64,000 bases of DNA from Uliginosibacterium sp036017065 (lineage in GTDB: Bacteria; Pseudomonadota; Gammaproteobacteria; Burkholderiales; Rhodocyclaceae). Location: NCBI RefSeq assembly GCF_036017065.1, contig NZ_JAYXHR010000003.1, forward strand, positions 501,008-565,007. Direction: 5' to 3'. Position 1 is the stretch's first letter; every line of letters begins with the position of its first letter. The notes under the pieces are model-generated. The model saw only the letters and a program-made list of their open reading frames with translations, searched no databases and was not told the DNA's origin. The position numbers were made by a program, and so were the translations under genes. Shown piece after piece: positions 24,684 through 35,138 of the stretch.

Positions 24684-27470
24684 ATGAACCCGCGACCCAA
24701 CTCGCTGCGTGCGCTCGCCACGGCATCCCTGCTGTGCCTCGCGCTGTCCGGCTGCCTTGGCGACGACCCTGCCAAGATGCTCGCCGATGCGCAGGCTGCC
24801 TTCGACAAGCGGGACTTCAATACCGCGACCATCCAGGTGAAGAATCTCCTGCAGGAGAACGCCGGCAATGCTGAAGCGCGCTTCCTGTTCGGCCGCATCC
24901 TGCTGGAGCAAGGCGACTCTGCGGCTGCGGTGGGAGAGCTCCGCAAGGCCTTGGAAGCGGGTTACCGTCGCGAACGGGCCGTACCGTTGCTGATCCGTGC
25001 AATGGTGGAAAGCGGCGAGGGCAAGAAAGCGGTGGAGGAGTTTGCTGGTTTCCAGGCCAGCGATCCGACCGAACAGGCGGCCTTCCTCACGGTGCTGGGT
25101 CGCGCGCACATGACGCTGGGCGATCGCGCCAAGGCCGGTGAGCGTTTCGAACAGGCCCTCAAGCTCAAGCCGGATCAAGCGGATGCGTTGCTGGGCACAG
25201 CAGTATTGCAAGGCATGGATCGCAATGCCGACAGCGCCCTCGCGATCGTCGACAAGGTGCTGGCGGCCGATGCATCGAACAGCGATGCCTTGTTGCTCAA
25301 GGGCGATCTACTGAGCTACAAGGCCCAGCGTGATGAGGCCGAGGCGGCATTCCGCGCCGCGGTCAAGGCGCGGCCGGACTCCGTGCGTGCGCATCAGCGG
25401 CTGGTCGGCTATCTCATCAGCCTGAACAAGCTGGACGAAGCAGCTGCCGCACTGGCCGAAACCAAGAAGGTGGCCCCGCGTTCCCTGCAGACGATTTATC
25501 TCGATGCCTTGCTGGCATTGCAGCGTAAGCAATATCCCCAGGCGCGCGACCTGGCGGCGCAGGTGCTCAAGGTGGCTCCCGATCATGCTCCGTCGATCAT
25601 TGTTTCAGCCACGGCACAGATCCGTCTTGGACAGCAGTTGCAGGCGCAGACCCAGCTCGAGAAGCTGTTGAGCAGCAACCCGAATTCCAGTGTGGCGCGC
25701 AGGCTGCTTGCAGAGTCGCTGCTTGCAGTGCCTGATCCGGCGCGTGCCCTGGACGTGCTCAAGCCCCTGCTGGCGGGTGAGATCAATGACCCCGGCCTGC
25801 TCGCGCTTGCCGGGCAGGCCTACCTGCTCACCGGCGACTCGGCCCGCTCGACCGAGTACTTCTCGAAGCTCGCGGCCCAGCGCCCGGACAATGCCGAGGT
25901 CCGGACCCGTCTGGCCATGGCCCGCATGGCAGGTGGCGACGACGCCCGTGCGATGCAGGATCTGGAAGCTGCGGTGAAGATGGATGACACCAGGCTCGAT
26001 GCTGAAATCGCACTGATCTCCGCGCACCTGCGTAAGCAAGACACGCAACAGGCGCTGGCTGTCGTAAGCGAACTCGAAAAAAAGCAGCCGGAGAATGCGC
26101 TGGTACAGAACATCAAGGGTTCCGTGATGCTCGCCACGAAGAACATTCCGGCTGGCCGTGCCGCGTTCGAGAAGGCGCTGAGCCTGCAACCCGGGAACAT
26201 CGGTGCCGCTCGCGAGCTTGCGCGTCTCGATCTGGCTGACGGGAAACCGGAGGTCGCCCGCAAGCGCTTTGAGGACATCCTCGCCAAGGAGCCCAAGAAC
26301 GTCCGGGCTTACCTGCTGCTTGCCGTGTTGCTGGGGGATACCGGAGGAACGCCGGAGCAGATCAAGGCCACCCTTGAAAAGGCCATCGCGGCTGAGCCGA
26401 CGCAGATCGAAGCCCGCCTCGTGCTCGTGCAGACGCTGCTTCGCCTGGGCGACAACAAACGGGCGCTGGAAGTGGCGCAGGAGGCGCAGGCCGCTGCCCC
26501 GGACAATCCCGAAGTGCAGCGTCTGCTTGCGCGCACCCAGCTGGCTGTCGGCGAGCGCCAGCAGGCGATCTCCAGCTTCAGCAAGCTGGTTGCCGCGCAA
26601 CCCGGGAATCCGCAGGCACATGTCGATCTCGCCGACGCGCAGCTCGCCAACAAGGAACTCGGCGCCGCCGAGCAGAGCCTGCGCAAGGCGCTCGAACTGA
26701 AGCCGGATCTGCGCGATGCGCAGCAGCGCCTGGTCGGGTTGCTGGCGGGCAACCAACGTAGCGAAGAGGCCGTGAAAGTGGCCCAGCAGATGCAGAAGCA
26801 GCGCCCGGACGAGCCGCTTGGCTATGCACTGGAGGCCGATATCCATGTGCTGGGCAAGCAGTGGCCCGCGGCCGTGAATGCGCTGCAGCAGGCTTACAAG
26901 CGAGCACGCAGTCCGCAGATCGTCATTGCGCTGCATAACGCCCAGTTGCAACTCGGCAAGAAGGCCGAGGCCGAGGCGGTGGTGACCGAGTGGTACAAGA
27001 GCGCACCGCGCGATACCACGGTGCGCGCCTCCCTGGCGGAGCGCGCGATGCGCGAAGACCGTTACGCAGATGCTGTTGGGCAATATCGCGAGATGCTCAA
27101 GCTGGTGTCAGAGCAACAGCGGCCCTACGTGCTGAACAACCTGGCCTATGCCGCGCAGAAACAGGGTGATGCGAACGCGGTCGAGTATGCCGAGCAGGCC
27201 CTCAAGCTTGCGCCCAAGTCGGCGGACATCATGGAAACGCTCGGCACCATCCTCGTCGAGCGTGGACAGACGGCGCGAGGCGTCGAGCTGTTGAAGCAGG
27301 CGGCCGGCGCGGCCCCCAAGAAGCCGGAAATCCAGCTGGGCTACGCCAGGGGACTTGCGAAAGCCGGCGACAAATCGGCAGCGAAGAAGGCGGCGACCGA
27401 GGCGAGCGAACTGGCGCCCAAGGATTCCGCGCTGAAGCGTGAAATCGATGCTTTCACCCAGACGCTGTGA
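24684..27470 (+). CDS. prsT: PEP-CTERM system TPR-repeat lipoprotein PrsT
   Basis: A 928-residue envelope lipoprotein. Its signal peptide ends with the lipobox LSGC (Cys near residue 25). The rest is an almost unbroken array of about 20 or more tetratricopeptide repeats, for example GNAEARFLFGRILLEQGDSA and PGNPQAHVDLADAQLANKEL, with a short Lys-rich C-terminus. The size and layout match the PrsT family (TIGR02917) next to prsK-prsR. It probably scaffolds the polysaccharide export or PEP-CTERM sorting machinery in the periplasm, an inference from repeats and location. AGGAGAG lies 6 bases before the start. Confidence 0.93.
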   Translation: MNPRPNSLRALATASLLCLALSGCLGDDPAKMLADAQAAFDKRDFNTATIQVKNLLQENAGNAEARFLFGRILLEQGDSAAAVGELRKALEAGYRRERAVPLLIRAMVESGEGKKAVEEFAGFQASDPTEQAAFLTVLGRAHMTLGDRAKAGERFEQALKLKPDQADALLGTAVLQGMDRNADSALAIVDKVLAADASNSDALLLKGDLLSYKAQRDEAEAAFRAAVKARPDSVRAHQRLVGYLISLNKLDEAAAALAETKKVAPRSLQTIYLDALLALQRKQYPQARDLAAQVLKVAPDHAPSIIVSATAQIRLGQQLQAQTQLEKLLSSNPNSSVARRLLAESLLAVPDPARALDVLKPLLAGEINDPGLLALAGQAYLLTGDSARSTEYFSKLAAQRPDNAEVRTRLAMARMAGGDDARAMQDLEAAVKMDDTRLDAEIALISAHLRKQDTQQALAVVSELEKKQPENALVQNIKGSVMLATKNIPAGRAAFEKALSLQPGNIGAARELARLDLADGKPEVARKRFEDILAKEPKNVRAYLLLAVLLGDTGGTPEQIKATLEKAIAAEPTQIEARLVLVQTLLRLGDNKRALEVAQEAQAAAPDNPEVQRLLARTQLAVGERQQAISSFSKLVAAQPGNPQAHVDLADAQLANKELGAAEQSLRKALELKPDLRDAQQRLVGLLAGNQRSEEAVKVAQQMQKQRPDEPLGYALEADIHVLGKQWPAAVNALQQAYKRARSPQIVIALHNAQLQLGKKAEAEAVVTEWYKSAPRDTTVRASLAERAMREDRYADAVGQYREMLKLVSEQQRPYVLNNLAYAAQKQGDANAVEYAEQALKLAPKSADIMETLGTILVERGQTARGVELLKQAAGAAPKKPEIQLGYARGLAKAGDKSAAKKAATEASELAPKDSALKREIDAFTQTL

Positions 27471-27521
27471 TTGAAAGAATCCGCTGACAAAATTCCCAAC
27501 CCGTTTTCCGGATCTACCCCA

Positions 27522-28802
<1,281 letters not shown>

Positions 28803-28827
28803 TCAGCCGGATGTCATAGGTGGAGCC

Positions 28828-29784
28828 ATGGCGCGCGGTCGGGTCCTGCTGCTCCTCGCCGCCATGTCTGCATTGCCCGCGGCGCCCGCGCTGGCGCAGC
28901 TGAGCGAGGGCGGCCGCCAGGTCCTCGCCCGCAGCCTGCTGGAACAGGCTGTCGCCGCTGAGCATGGCGAAGGCGCGCCGCGCGACCCGGAGCGTGCCGC
29001 TGGCCTGTACTGCGAGGCGGCCCGGCTCGGTGACGCCGAGGCGCAGTACAGCCTGGGCTGGATGTATGCCAACGGCCGCGGCGTTGCCCGCAGTGCGACC
29101 TATGCGGCATCCCTGTTCGCGACGGCGGCGGCACAGGGCCATGCCGGCGCGCAGAAGGCGCAGGCCATGGTGGGAGCCAGTTCGGGTGAAATGCCCGCCT
29201 GCCTCACTGCGACGACGGCCGCTGCTTCGGCGAAGCCCGCGCAGGCGGATGCCGACAGTGCCATCGATCGCGAAGAAATTACGCGCGCGCAAGCCGAGGA
29301 CCTCAACGCCTATCTCGCCACGCTGGCGCCGGACCGGCGCCGTATCGCCGAGCTGATCTCGCTGCTGGCACCGAACTACGGCATAGAGCCGCGCCTCGCG
29401 CTGGCGATCGCAGCGGCGGAGTCCAACTTCAACATCATGGCCCGCTCCCCCAAGGGGGCGCTGGGTGTCATGCAGCTGATCCCGGACACCGCCGCGCGTT
29501 TCGGCGTCAAGAAGCCTTTCGACCCGGGCCAGAACATCCGTGGCGGCCTCAGCTACCTGCGCTGGTTGCTCGCGTACTACCAGGGCGATGTGTTGCTGGC
29601 CGTCGCGGCCTACAACGCAGGGGAAGGAGCGGTCGACCGCTACCGTGGCATCCCGCCGTACCTGGAGACGGTGTTCTACGTCAAACGCATCTACGGTTTC
29701 CATCGCCAGCCGCGTCACGCCTTCGATGCCGCTGTCACCGCACCGTCGCCCATCGTGGGCAAGGCGGCGGTGGCGGGGCGTTGA
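28828..29784 (+). CDS. Lytic transglycosylase with Sel1 repeats
   Basis: Exported murein-cleaving enzyme of 318 residues. A signal peptide (1-23, PALAQ) is followed by two Sel1-like repeats (about 45-115, ARLGDAEAQYSLGWMYANGRGV). A Ala-rich linker and a C-terminal SLT domain (about 180-300) come next. The catalytic Glu is in AAAESNFN, near residue 198. KGALGVMQLIPDTAARFGV and AAYNAGEGAVDRYRGIPPY complete the family signature. GGTGGAG precedes the start. It follows tviB by 25 bases, so it probably belongs to the exopolysaccharide operon and may open the wall for a trans-envelope complex (inference). Confidence 0.9.
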   Translation: MARGRVLLLLAAMSALPAAPALAQLSEGGRQVLARSLLEQAVAAEHGEGAPRDPERAAGLYCEAARLGDAEAQYSLGWMYANGRGVARSATYAASLFATAAAQGHAGAQKAQAMVGASSGEMPACLTATTAAASAKPAQADADSAIDREEITRAQAEDLNAYLATLAPDRRRIAELISLLAPNYGIEPRLALAIAAAESNFNIMARSPKGALGVMQLIPDTAARFGVKKPFDPGQNIRGGLSYLRWLLAYYQGDVLLAVAAYNAGEGAVDRYRGIPPYLETVFYVKRIYGFHRQPRHAFDAAVTAPSPIVGKAAVAGR

Positions 29785-29855
29785 ATCCTGCCCGTGCCGG
29801 GCAGGACTGTGTCTGTCCGGCTCGCCAGAGCAATTTCTTCCGCAGGAGTCGTTTC

Positions 29856-30617
29856 ATGAAGTATCTGCGCCTCGTCGTTCTTGGCTGGCTGATCGCGGGT
29901 TTCGCTCCACACGCACTCGCGGATCTGCCGGATGCGATTGCCAGGGTGAAACCTGCCCTGGTCGGAATCGGTACCTTCCAGGTTGCCCGCAATCCGCAGT
30001 TCCGTTTCCTTGGCACCGGCTTTGCCGTCGGCGATGGCAGCGTCATCGCCACCAACGCGCACGTCGTGCCGGTAGCGCTGGATGCGGCGCGTGACGAGCG
30101 GCTCGTGGCCGCCATTCCGCAGGGCGGGCGCGCTGCCCAGATACGTCCGTTGAGCAAACTCGGCGTCGACGACGTGCATGACCTTGCCTTGCTGAAGGTG
30201 GAAGGCGCCCCGCTGCAACCGGTGGCGATGGCGCAGCGCGTGCTGCGCGAAGGCGAAGCAGTCGCTTTCTCCGGTTTTCCGGTGGGCGAGGTGCTGGGGC
30301 TGTACCCGGTCACGCATCGCGGCATCGTGTCGGCGATCTCGCCCAACGGCATCCCGGTGCCGCGTGCCAACGACCTCACCTCCACCGCCATCCGCCGCAT
30401 CGGTGGCAGCACGTTCGACATCTACCAGCTCGATGCGACGGCCTATCCCGGTGGTAGTGGCAGCCCTGTCTTCGATCCGGACAGCGGGGAAGTGATCGCC
30501 ATCATCAACATGGTGTTGGTGCGTGGTGGGCGGGAGAGCGCGCTGTCCTCACCCACCGGCATCACGTACGCGGTGCCGGCACGGCATCTGATGGATCTGC
30601 TCGCCCGGCCACGCTGA
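29856..30617 (+). CDS. Trypsin-like serine protease, exported
   Basis: Periplasmic or secreted protease-fold protein of 253 residues with a signal peptide (1-22, HALAD). The chymotrypsin-like triad is intact: His in IATNAHVV (near 68), Asp in VHDLALLKV (near 108) and Ser in YPGGSGSPVF (near 200). There is no PDZ domain, so it is not a full DegP/DegS, and relatives include S1C-like envelope proteases. GCAGGAG lies 7 bases before the ATG. It stands 71 bases after the transglycosylase gene; the substrate is unknown, but quality control of envelope or exopolysaccharide proteins is plausible. Confidence 0.88.
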   Translation: MKYLRLVVLGWLIAGFAPHALADLPDAIARVKPALVGIGTFQVARNPQFRFLGTGFAVGDGSVIATNAHVVPVALDAARDERLVAAIPQGGRAAQIRPLSKLGVDDVHDLALLKVEGAPLQPVAMAQRVLREGEAVAFSGFPVGEVLGLYPVTHRGIVSAISPNGIPVPRANDLTSTAIRRIGGSTFDIYQLDATAYPGGSGSPVFDPDSGEVIAIINMVLVRGGRESALSSPTGITYAVPARHLMDLLARPR

Positions 30618-30714
30618 GCAGGCGGAGAGGCAGGAGCGCAGCTAGACTTCCTCCAGGGCATGACGAAAACATGCGGCCGGCCCGCGCCGCACCCTGTCCA
30701 TCGAGGAGTCATCC

Positions 30715-30966
30715 ATGTCGGTACAACGTCGCCTGACCATCCACTTCAACGATGGCAACCGGCTGTCCTTCGGCTTCCCCGGCTTGCCGGAGAACGCCAA
30801 CCTGGCTGCGCAGATCGAAGGTCTGCTGCGTGACCAGTACCTGATGATCGAGGCGGAAGGGCGCCTGCTGATGTTTCCCTTCGCAAGCATCAAGTACATC
30901 GAATCCTCGCCGGCGCCCTCGCGCCAGCTGCCCAATGTCCTGCACGGCGCCACCATTCTTGGCTGA
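30715..30966 (+). CDS. Conserved hypothetical protein, 83 residues
   Basis: Small soluble protein with no signal peptide or membrane helix. The pattern RLTIHFNDGNRLSFGFPGL followed by LLRDQYLMIEAEGRLLMFPF suggests a compact beta-rich domain, and SIKYIESSPAP near the end resembles LytTR- or PilZ-like strands only loosely. The codon pattern matches neighbouring genes and GAGGAG lies 6 bases before the ATG, so I take it as real. I do not recognise a named family and give no function. Confidence 0.72.
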   Translation: MSVQRRLTIHFNDGNRLSFGFPGLPENANLAAQIEGLLRDQYLMIEAEGRLLMFPFASIKYIESSPAPSRQLPNVLHGATILG

Positions 30967-31034
30967 ACGTTGAATTGTCCTGGCGGGCGCAGTAGCGTAG
31001 CGGGAGTTCCATTCACGCCATACGCTGCCCAGGC

Positions 31035-32495
31035 ATGTCCACGCTGCTGTCTTCCACTGCCATCCGGTCCGTCGAGGCCCGCCACAGCGACCTGCATCCG
31101 CCCCTGATGGAGCGCGCCGGCCGTGCGGCGGCCGAGGTGGCGCTGCGTATCCTGGGCGAGGCGAGCAGCTGCGTACTGGTGGTGGCCGGGCCGGGCAACA
31201 ACGGCGGGGACGGTTTCGTCGTCGCGCGTCTGCTCAAGGAAGCCGGTCGCGACGTCGTCGTGGCGTGTGGCAGCGATGCACGGGTGCTCCCCCCGGACGC
31301 AGCCATCGCGCGTGAGGCCTGGGATGCCGCGGGCGGCAGGACCGTCGCCGATTTCGTCGGCAGTCAGTGGGGGCTGGTCGTGGACGCCCTGTTCGGCATC
31401 GGCCTCAAGCGGCCGGTGGATGGCCGTCATGCCGAATGCATCGCCCGTATCAATGCCATGGGGTGCCCGGTGCTGGCGCTTGACGTTCCGTCCGGGCTGG
31501 ATGCGGATACCGGGGCAGTGCGGGGCAGCGCGGTGCGCGCCACCCACACCGCCAGTTTCATTGCGCTCAAGCCCGGCCTGCTGACGCTGGACGGCCCCGA
31601 CCATTGCGGTGAGCTGAGCCTGCACGATCTGGGGCTGGAGGTTCCGGAAGGCGAGGGCGCCTTGCTGGAACGCGCCATGTTCGCCGCCTACCTGCGTGCG
31701 CGGCCGCGCAACGCGCACAAGGGCATGTTCGGCGACGCAGGCGTCATCGGTGGTGCTGCCGGCATGACCGGGGCCGCGTTGCTGGCGGCCCGCGCCGGCC
31801 TGAAGCTGGGCGCCGGTCGGGTCTTCCTGGGACTGCTCGACGCAGCGGCCCCGGGCTTCGATCCGGCTTGCCCGGAACTCATGCTGCGCCCGCCGGGCGA
31901 TCTGCACCTGCTGTCGTCGGCGCTGGCGGTGGGGCCCGGTCTGGGCCAGTCCGAGCAGGCCCTGCAGCAATTACGCCGGGCGCTGGGTTTCGCCGGCCCG
32001 TTGTTGCTCGACGCCGATGCCTTGAACCTGCTGGCGGCGCATCCGGGCATGCAGCAGGCGCTCGTCCGGCGTGAGGCAGCCACCGTGCTCACCCCGCATC
32101 CGGCAGAGGCCGCACGCCTGCTGCAGTGTTCCACCGCCGAGGTGCAGATGGACCGGGTGGCGAGCGCGTGCGAAATGGCGCGACGCTTCCAGGCGGACGT
32201 AGTGCTTAAAGGCTGCGGCAGTGTCCTCGCGACGGCAGAAGGACGCTGGTGCATCAATACCAGCGGACATCCCGGCATGGCCAGCGCCGGCATGGGGGAT
32301 GTGCTGAGCGGTCTTGTCCTTGCCCTGCTGGCACAAGGCTGGCCGGCCACCTCGGCGCTGGCGGCCGGGGTGCATCTGCATGGTCGTGCGGCGGAGCGAC
32401 TGGCCCATGCGGGTATCGGCCCGGTGGGCCTGAGTGCCAGCGAATTGATCGACGCGGCGCGGGCCGAGTTCAACGACTGGTTGCCCACCCGCTGA
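31035..32495 (+). CDS. nnr: Bifunctional NAD(P)H-hydrate epimerase / ADP-dependent dehydratase
   Basis: Repairs hydrated NAD(P)H. The 486-residue chain has the YjeF-N epimerase domain at about 1-205, with VVAGPGNNGGDGFVVARL and LDVPSGLDADTG. The ribokinase-like dehydratase domain occupies 210-480, with HKGMFGDAGVIGGAAGM, LTPHPAEAARLL and the ADP-binding loop GHPGMASAGMGDVLSGL. In many bacteria nnr sits next to tsaE; here they are 30 kb apart. Confidence 0.95.
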   Translation: MSTLLSSTAIRSVEARHSDLHPPLMERAGRAAAEVALRILGEASSCVLVVAGPGNNGGDGFVVARLLKEAGRDVVVACGSDARVLPPDAAIAREAWDAAGGRTVADFVGSQWGLVVDALFGIGLKRPVDGRHAECIARINAMGCPVLALDVPSGLDADTGAVRGSAVRATHTASFIALKPGLLTLDGPDHCGELSLHDLGLEVPEGEGALLERAMFAAYLRARPRNAHKGMFGDAGVIGGAAGMTGAALLAARAGLKLGAGRVFLGLLDAAAPGFDPACPELMLRPPGDLHLLSSALAVGPGLGQSEQALQQLRRALGFAGPLLLDADALNLLAAHPGMQQALVRREAATVLTPHPAEAARLLQCSTAEVQMDRVASACEMARRFQADVVLKGCGSVLATAEGRWCINTSGHPGMASAGMGDVLSGLVLALLAQGWPATSALAAGVHLHGRAAERLAHAGIGPVGLSASELIDAARAEFNDWLPTR

Positions 32496-32606
32496 GGCTC
32501 GGCGCTTTGGCCCGTCTGATACGGCGTTCGTGCACGGCGCTCATGCAAATCCGCGCATGACTTGGCGTCCCATGGCGCTCACGCACAGTCGACATTTTGG
32601 GCGCCA

Positions 32607-32612
32607 TATAAT
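32607..32612 (+). promoter_or_regulatory. Probable -10 element before the EamA transporter gene
   Basis: A perfect TATAAT, 27 bases upstream of the TTG start, in the 143-base gap after nnr. No -35 of good quality is found at the right distance, so this is tentative. GGAAG at about 32628-32632 would be the ribosome-binding site. Confidence 0.35.
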
Positions 32613-32638
32613 GACGCCTGACCCGCCGGAAGCCCGCC

Positions 32639-33541
32639 TTGTCCTCACCCTCCACCGTCGTACCGCATGCCGCCCACCCCGTGCGCGGCGTGATGTTTTT
32701 CAGCATCGCACTGTTCCTGTTCGCCTGCCTCGACACCTCGGTGAAGTACCTGGCGCAACACCATCCGGTGCCCTTGATCGCCTGGGCACGCTACATCGTG
32801 CACCTGCTGCTGATGGTCGTCCTGCTCGGGCCGCTGCAGGGGCGCCTGCTGTTGCAGACGCAACGTACCGGCTTGTCCATCCTGCGCGCCTTCTGTCTGG
32901 TCGCGATCACGCTGTGCATGATGTTCGCGCTGCGCCGCCTGCCCCTGGCGGAGGCGACATCGCTGACCTTCGTGGCACCCATGCTGGCCGTGCTGCTGGC
33001 GCGTCCGCTGTTGGGCGAGCGCATCGGCCGCTTGCGGGCAGTGGCGGTCGTGGTGGGCTTTCTCGGCGTGCTGCTGATCGCACGTCCGGGCGGCAGCGTC
33101 GACGTGACGGGGTTCGTGCTGGTGATGGGCGTCGCGCTGGGCAGCGCCGGCTACCAGTTGCTGTCGCGCGTACTGATGCGCACCGAGCGCACCACGACGC
33201 TGTTGTTCTACGCAGCGCTTGCCGGTGCTGGCGTGTTCAGCCTGATGCTGCCGTGGTCGCTCGGTGGGCCGACTCCCAGCCTGCTGGAGTGGGGCCTGCT
33301 CATCGGCGTCGGCTTGAGCGGTGGCATCGGGCACTACTGCTACACCCGCGCCTATCGCGATGCGACGGTGTCGCTGCTCGCCCCCCTGTCCTACCTGCAA
33401 CTGGTGTGGGCGGCGCTGCTGGGCTGGCTGGTTTTCGGCCAGTACCCGGATGGCATGAGCCTGGCAGGGATGGGCATCATTGCGGTGTCCGGCATCGTCG
33501 TGGCACTCGAGAGCCGGCGCCGGACCGAACCCGCCGACTGA
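32639..33541 (+). CDS. EamA-family (DMT) transporter
   Basis: Inner-membrane carrier of 300 residues with ten predicted helices in two EamA repeats (about 18-145 and 155-290). Typical pieces are the start of helix 1, FFSIALFLFACLDTSVKYLA, then LAEATSLTFVAPMLAVLLARPLLGERIG, and in the second half YLQLVWAALLGWLVFGQYPD. The start is uncertain: TTG at 32639 has GGAAG upstream, while GTG at 32681 or ATG at 32693 would begin just before the first helix. Substrate is unknown; relatives export amino acids or other metabolites. Confidence 0.88.
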   Translation: MSSPSTVVPHAAHPVRGVMFFSIALFLFACLDTSVKYLAQHHPVPLIAWARYIVHLLLMVVLLGPLQGRLLLQTQRTGLSILRAFCLVAITLCMMFALRRLPLAEATSLTFVAPMLAVLLARPLLGERIGRLRAVAVVVGFLGVLLIARPGGSVDVTGFVLVMGVALGSAGYQLLSRVLMRTERTTTLLFYAALAGAGVFSLMLPWSLGGPTPSLLEWGLLIGVGLSGGIGHYCYTRAYRDATVSLLAPLSYLQLVWAALLGWLVFGQYPDGMSLAGMGIIAVSGIVVALESRRRTEPAD

Positions 33542-33554
33542 GCTGGCGACCTGG

Positions 33555-35042
33555 TCAGCGACTGATCCCGGGATAGGGGTAGAGCACGTTGAGCGCTTCC
33601 GAGCGGCCGAAGGTCTGCACGATGCGCACATGGTGGCGCTGGAACTCACGGGCGTGATGCAGGCCGCAGGAGTGGGCAATCATGTCGATCTCGTGGTTGA
33701 TCCCGCTGGCGTAGTTGGCCACCCGTTTCCATTTTTCTTCCACCACGAGGCCACGTTGCAGGCGTGGATCGTGGGTGGTGACGCCGGTGGGGCAGGTGTT
33801 GCTGTGGCAGCGCAGTGCCTGGATGCACCCCAGTGCGAACATGAAGCCCCGCGCGGTATTCACGAAATCTGCCCCGCAGGCCAGCGCCCAGGCGGCACGT
33901 GCGGAGGTGACGATCTTGCCGGAAGCCACCACCTTGATGCGCTGCTTCAGATTGGCGGCCAGCAGTGCATCGACCGCGCGCGGCAGGGCTTCGTCGATGG
34001 ACAGGGCAACGTGGTCGGCCAGCGCCTGCGGCGCAGCGCCCGAGCCGCCCTCGCCACCGTCGATGACGACGAAATCCGGCGCGCAGTCCAGGCCGCGCCG
34101 CACGATGGCTTCGGCCAGGTCGTTCATGAAGTACCAGCCGCCCAGCGCTGTCTTGATGCCCACCGGCTTGCCGGTGATCTCGCGCACGCGTGACACGAAA
34201 TCCAGCAGTTCCTCGATGTTGCCGATTTCCGGATGACGGTTGGGACTGATCGAATCCATGCCGGCCGGGATGCCGCGGATATCGGAGATTTCCGGCGTTA
34301 CCTTGCTGCCGGGCAGCACGCCGCCCTTGCCGGGTTTGGCGCCCTGCGACATCTTGATCTCGAAGGCGCGCACGGTCTCGTGGGCCGCCAGTTCGCGCAA
34401 CCGCTGCTCGCTCAGGCGGCCGTTTGCGTCGCGCACGCCGTACTTGGCGGTGCCGATCTGCATGATGAGGTCACAGCCACCTTCGAGGTGGTAGGGCGAC
34501 AGGCCGCCTTCACCGGTATCCATCCAGCATCCTGCGTCGCGGGCCCCGCGCGACAGGGCCTGCACGGCGGGCTTCGATATCGCGCCGAAGCTCATGCCGC
34601 TGATGTTGACGATGGAGCAGGCCTGGAAGGGCTTGTCGCAATAGTCCTCGCCGATCAGCAGTGGCGGGGTGGGGGTACGTTCTTCTTCGAGGATGGCGAA
34701 AGGCGCATTGACGAAAATGAGCGCGCCCGGCTGGCGGATGTCATAGGTGGAGCCGAAGCCGATGATGCCGCCTTCCTGTTTTGCGAGCCGGTACACCCAG
34801 GAACGGGTGGCGCGGTCGAAAGGCATCTCGTCGCGGTCACCGAGAAAGAAGTACTGCCGGAAGTACTCGCCGAGATTTTCGAAGAAGTAGCGGAAGTGCC
34901 CGATGATCGGGTAGTTGCGCAGGATCGTGTGCTTCTTCTGGGTGATGTCCTGCACGTACCAGTAGACGAGGAAGCCCGCGATCCCGAGCGCCACGAGGGT
35001 GCCGAGACTGACGCTGAGTACGGTTAGCATTCCGTCGGACAT
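33555..35042 (-). CDS. FMN-binding glutamate synthase family protein
   Basis: Membrane-anchored protein of 495 residues related to the FMN/[3Fe-4S] domain of glutamate synthase. One N-terminal helix (about 7-29) precedes the Glu_synthase barrel. GEDYCDKPFQACSIVNISGMSFGAIS-type text, YHLEGGCDLIMQIGTAKYG, VIDGGEGGSGAAP and the cysteine cluster CIQALRCHSNTCPTGVTTHDP are visible. No glutaminase domain is present, so it is not GltB itself; the reaction is unknown. The start at 35042 is used because an in-frame extension to 35996 runs antisense through all of nadC. Confidence 0.9.
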   Translation of the reverse strand: MSDGMLTVLSVSLGTLVALGIAGFLVYWYVQDITQKKHTILRNYPIIGHFRYFFENLGEYFRQYFFLGDRDEMPFDRATRSWVYRLAKQEGGIIGFGSTYDIRQPGALIFVNAPFAILEEERTPTPPLLIGEDYCDKPFQACSIVNISGMSFGAISKPAVQALSRGARDAGCWMDTGEGGLSPYHLEGGCDLIMQIGTAKYGVRDANGRLSEQRLRELAAHETVRAFEIKMSQGAKPGKGGVLPGSKVTPEISDIRGIPAGMDSISPNRHPEIGNIEELLDFVSRVREITGKPVGIKTALGGWYFMNDLAEAIVRRGLDCAPDFVVIDGGEGGSGAAPQALADHVALSIDEALPRAVDALLAANLKQRIKVVASGKIVTSARAAWALACGADFVNTARGFMFALGCIQALRCHSNTCPTGVTTHDPRLQRGLVVEEKWKRVANYASGINHEIDMIAHSCGLHHAREFQRHHVRIVQTFGRSEALNVLYPYPGISR

Positions 35043-35138
35043 GGCTTTCCCCGGCGTGTACAATGGTTCGGCGCTGTGGCGAGCCCCGCCCGGCGCTGCG
35101 GACGCAAGCATGCACGAAACAGGGGAAGGTGGGTCAAC

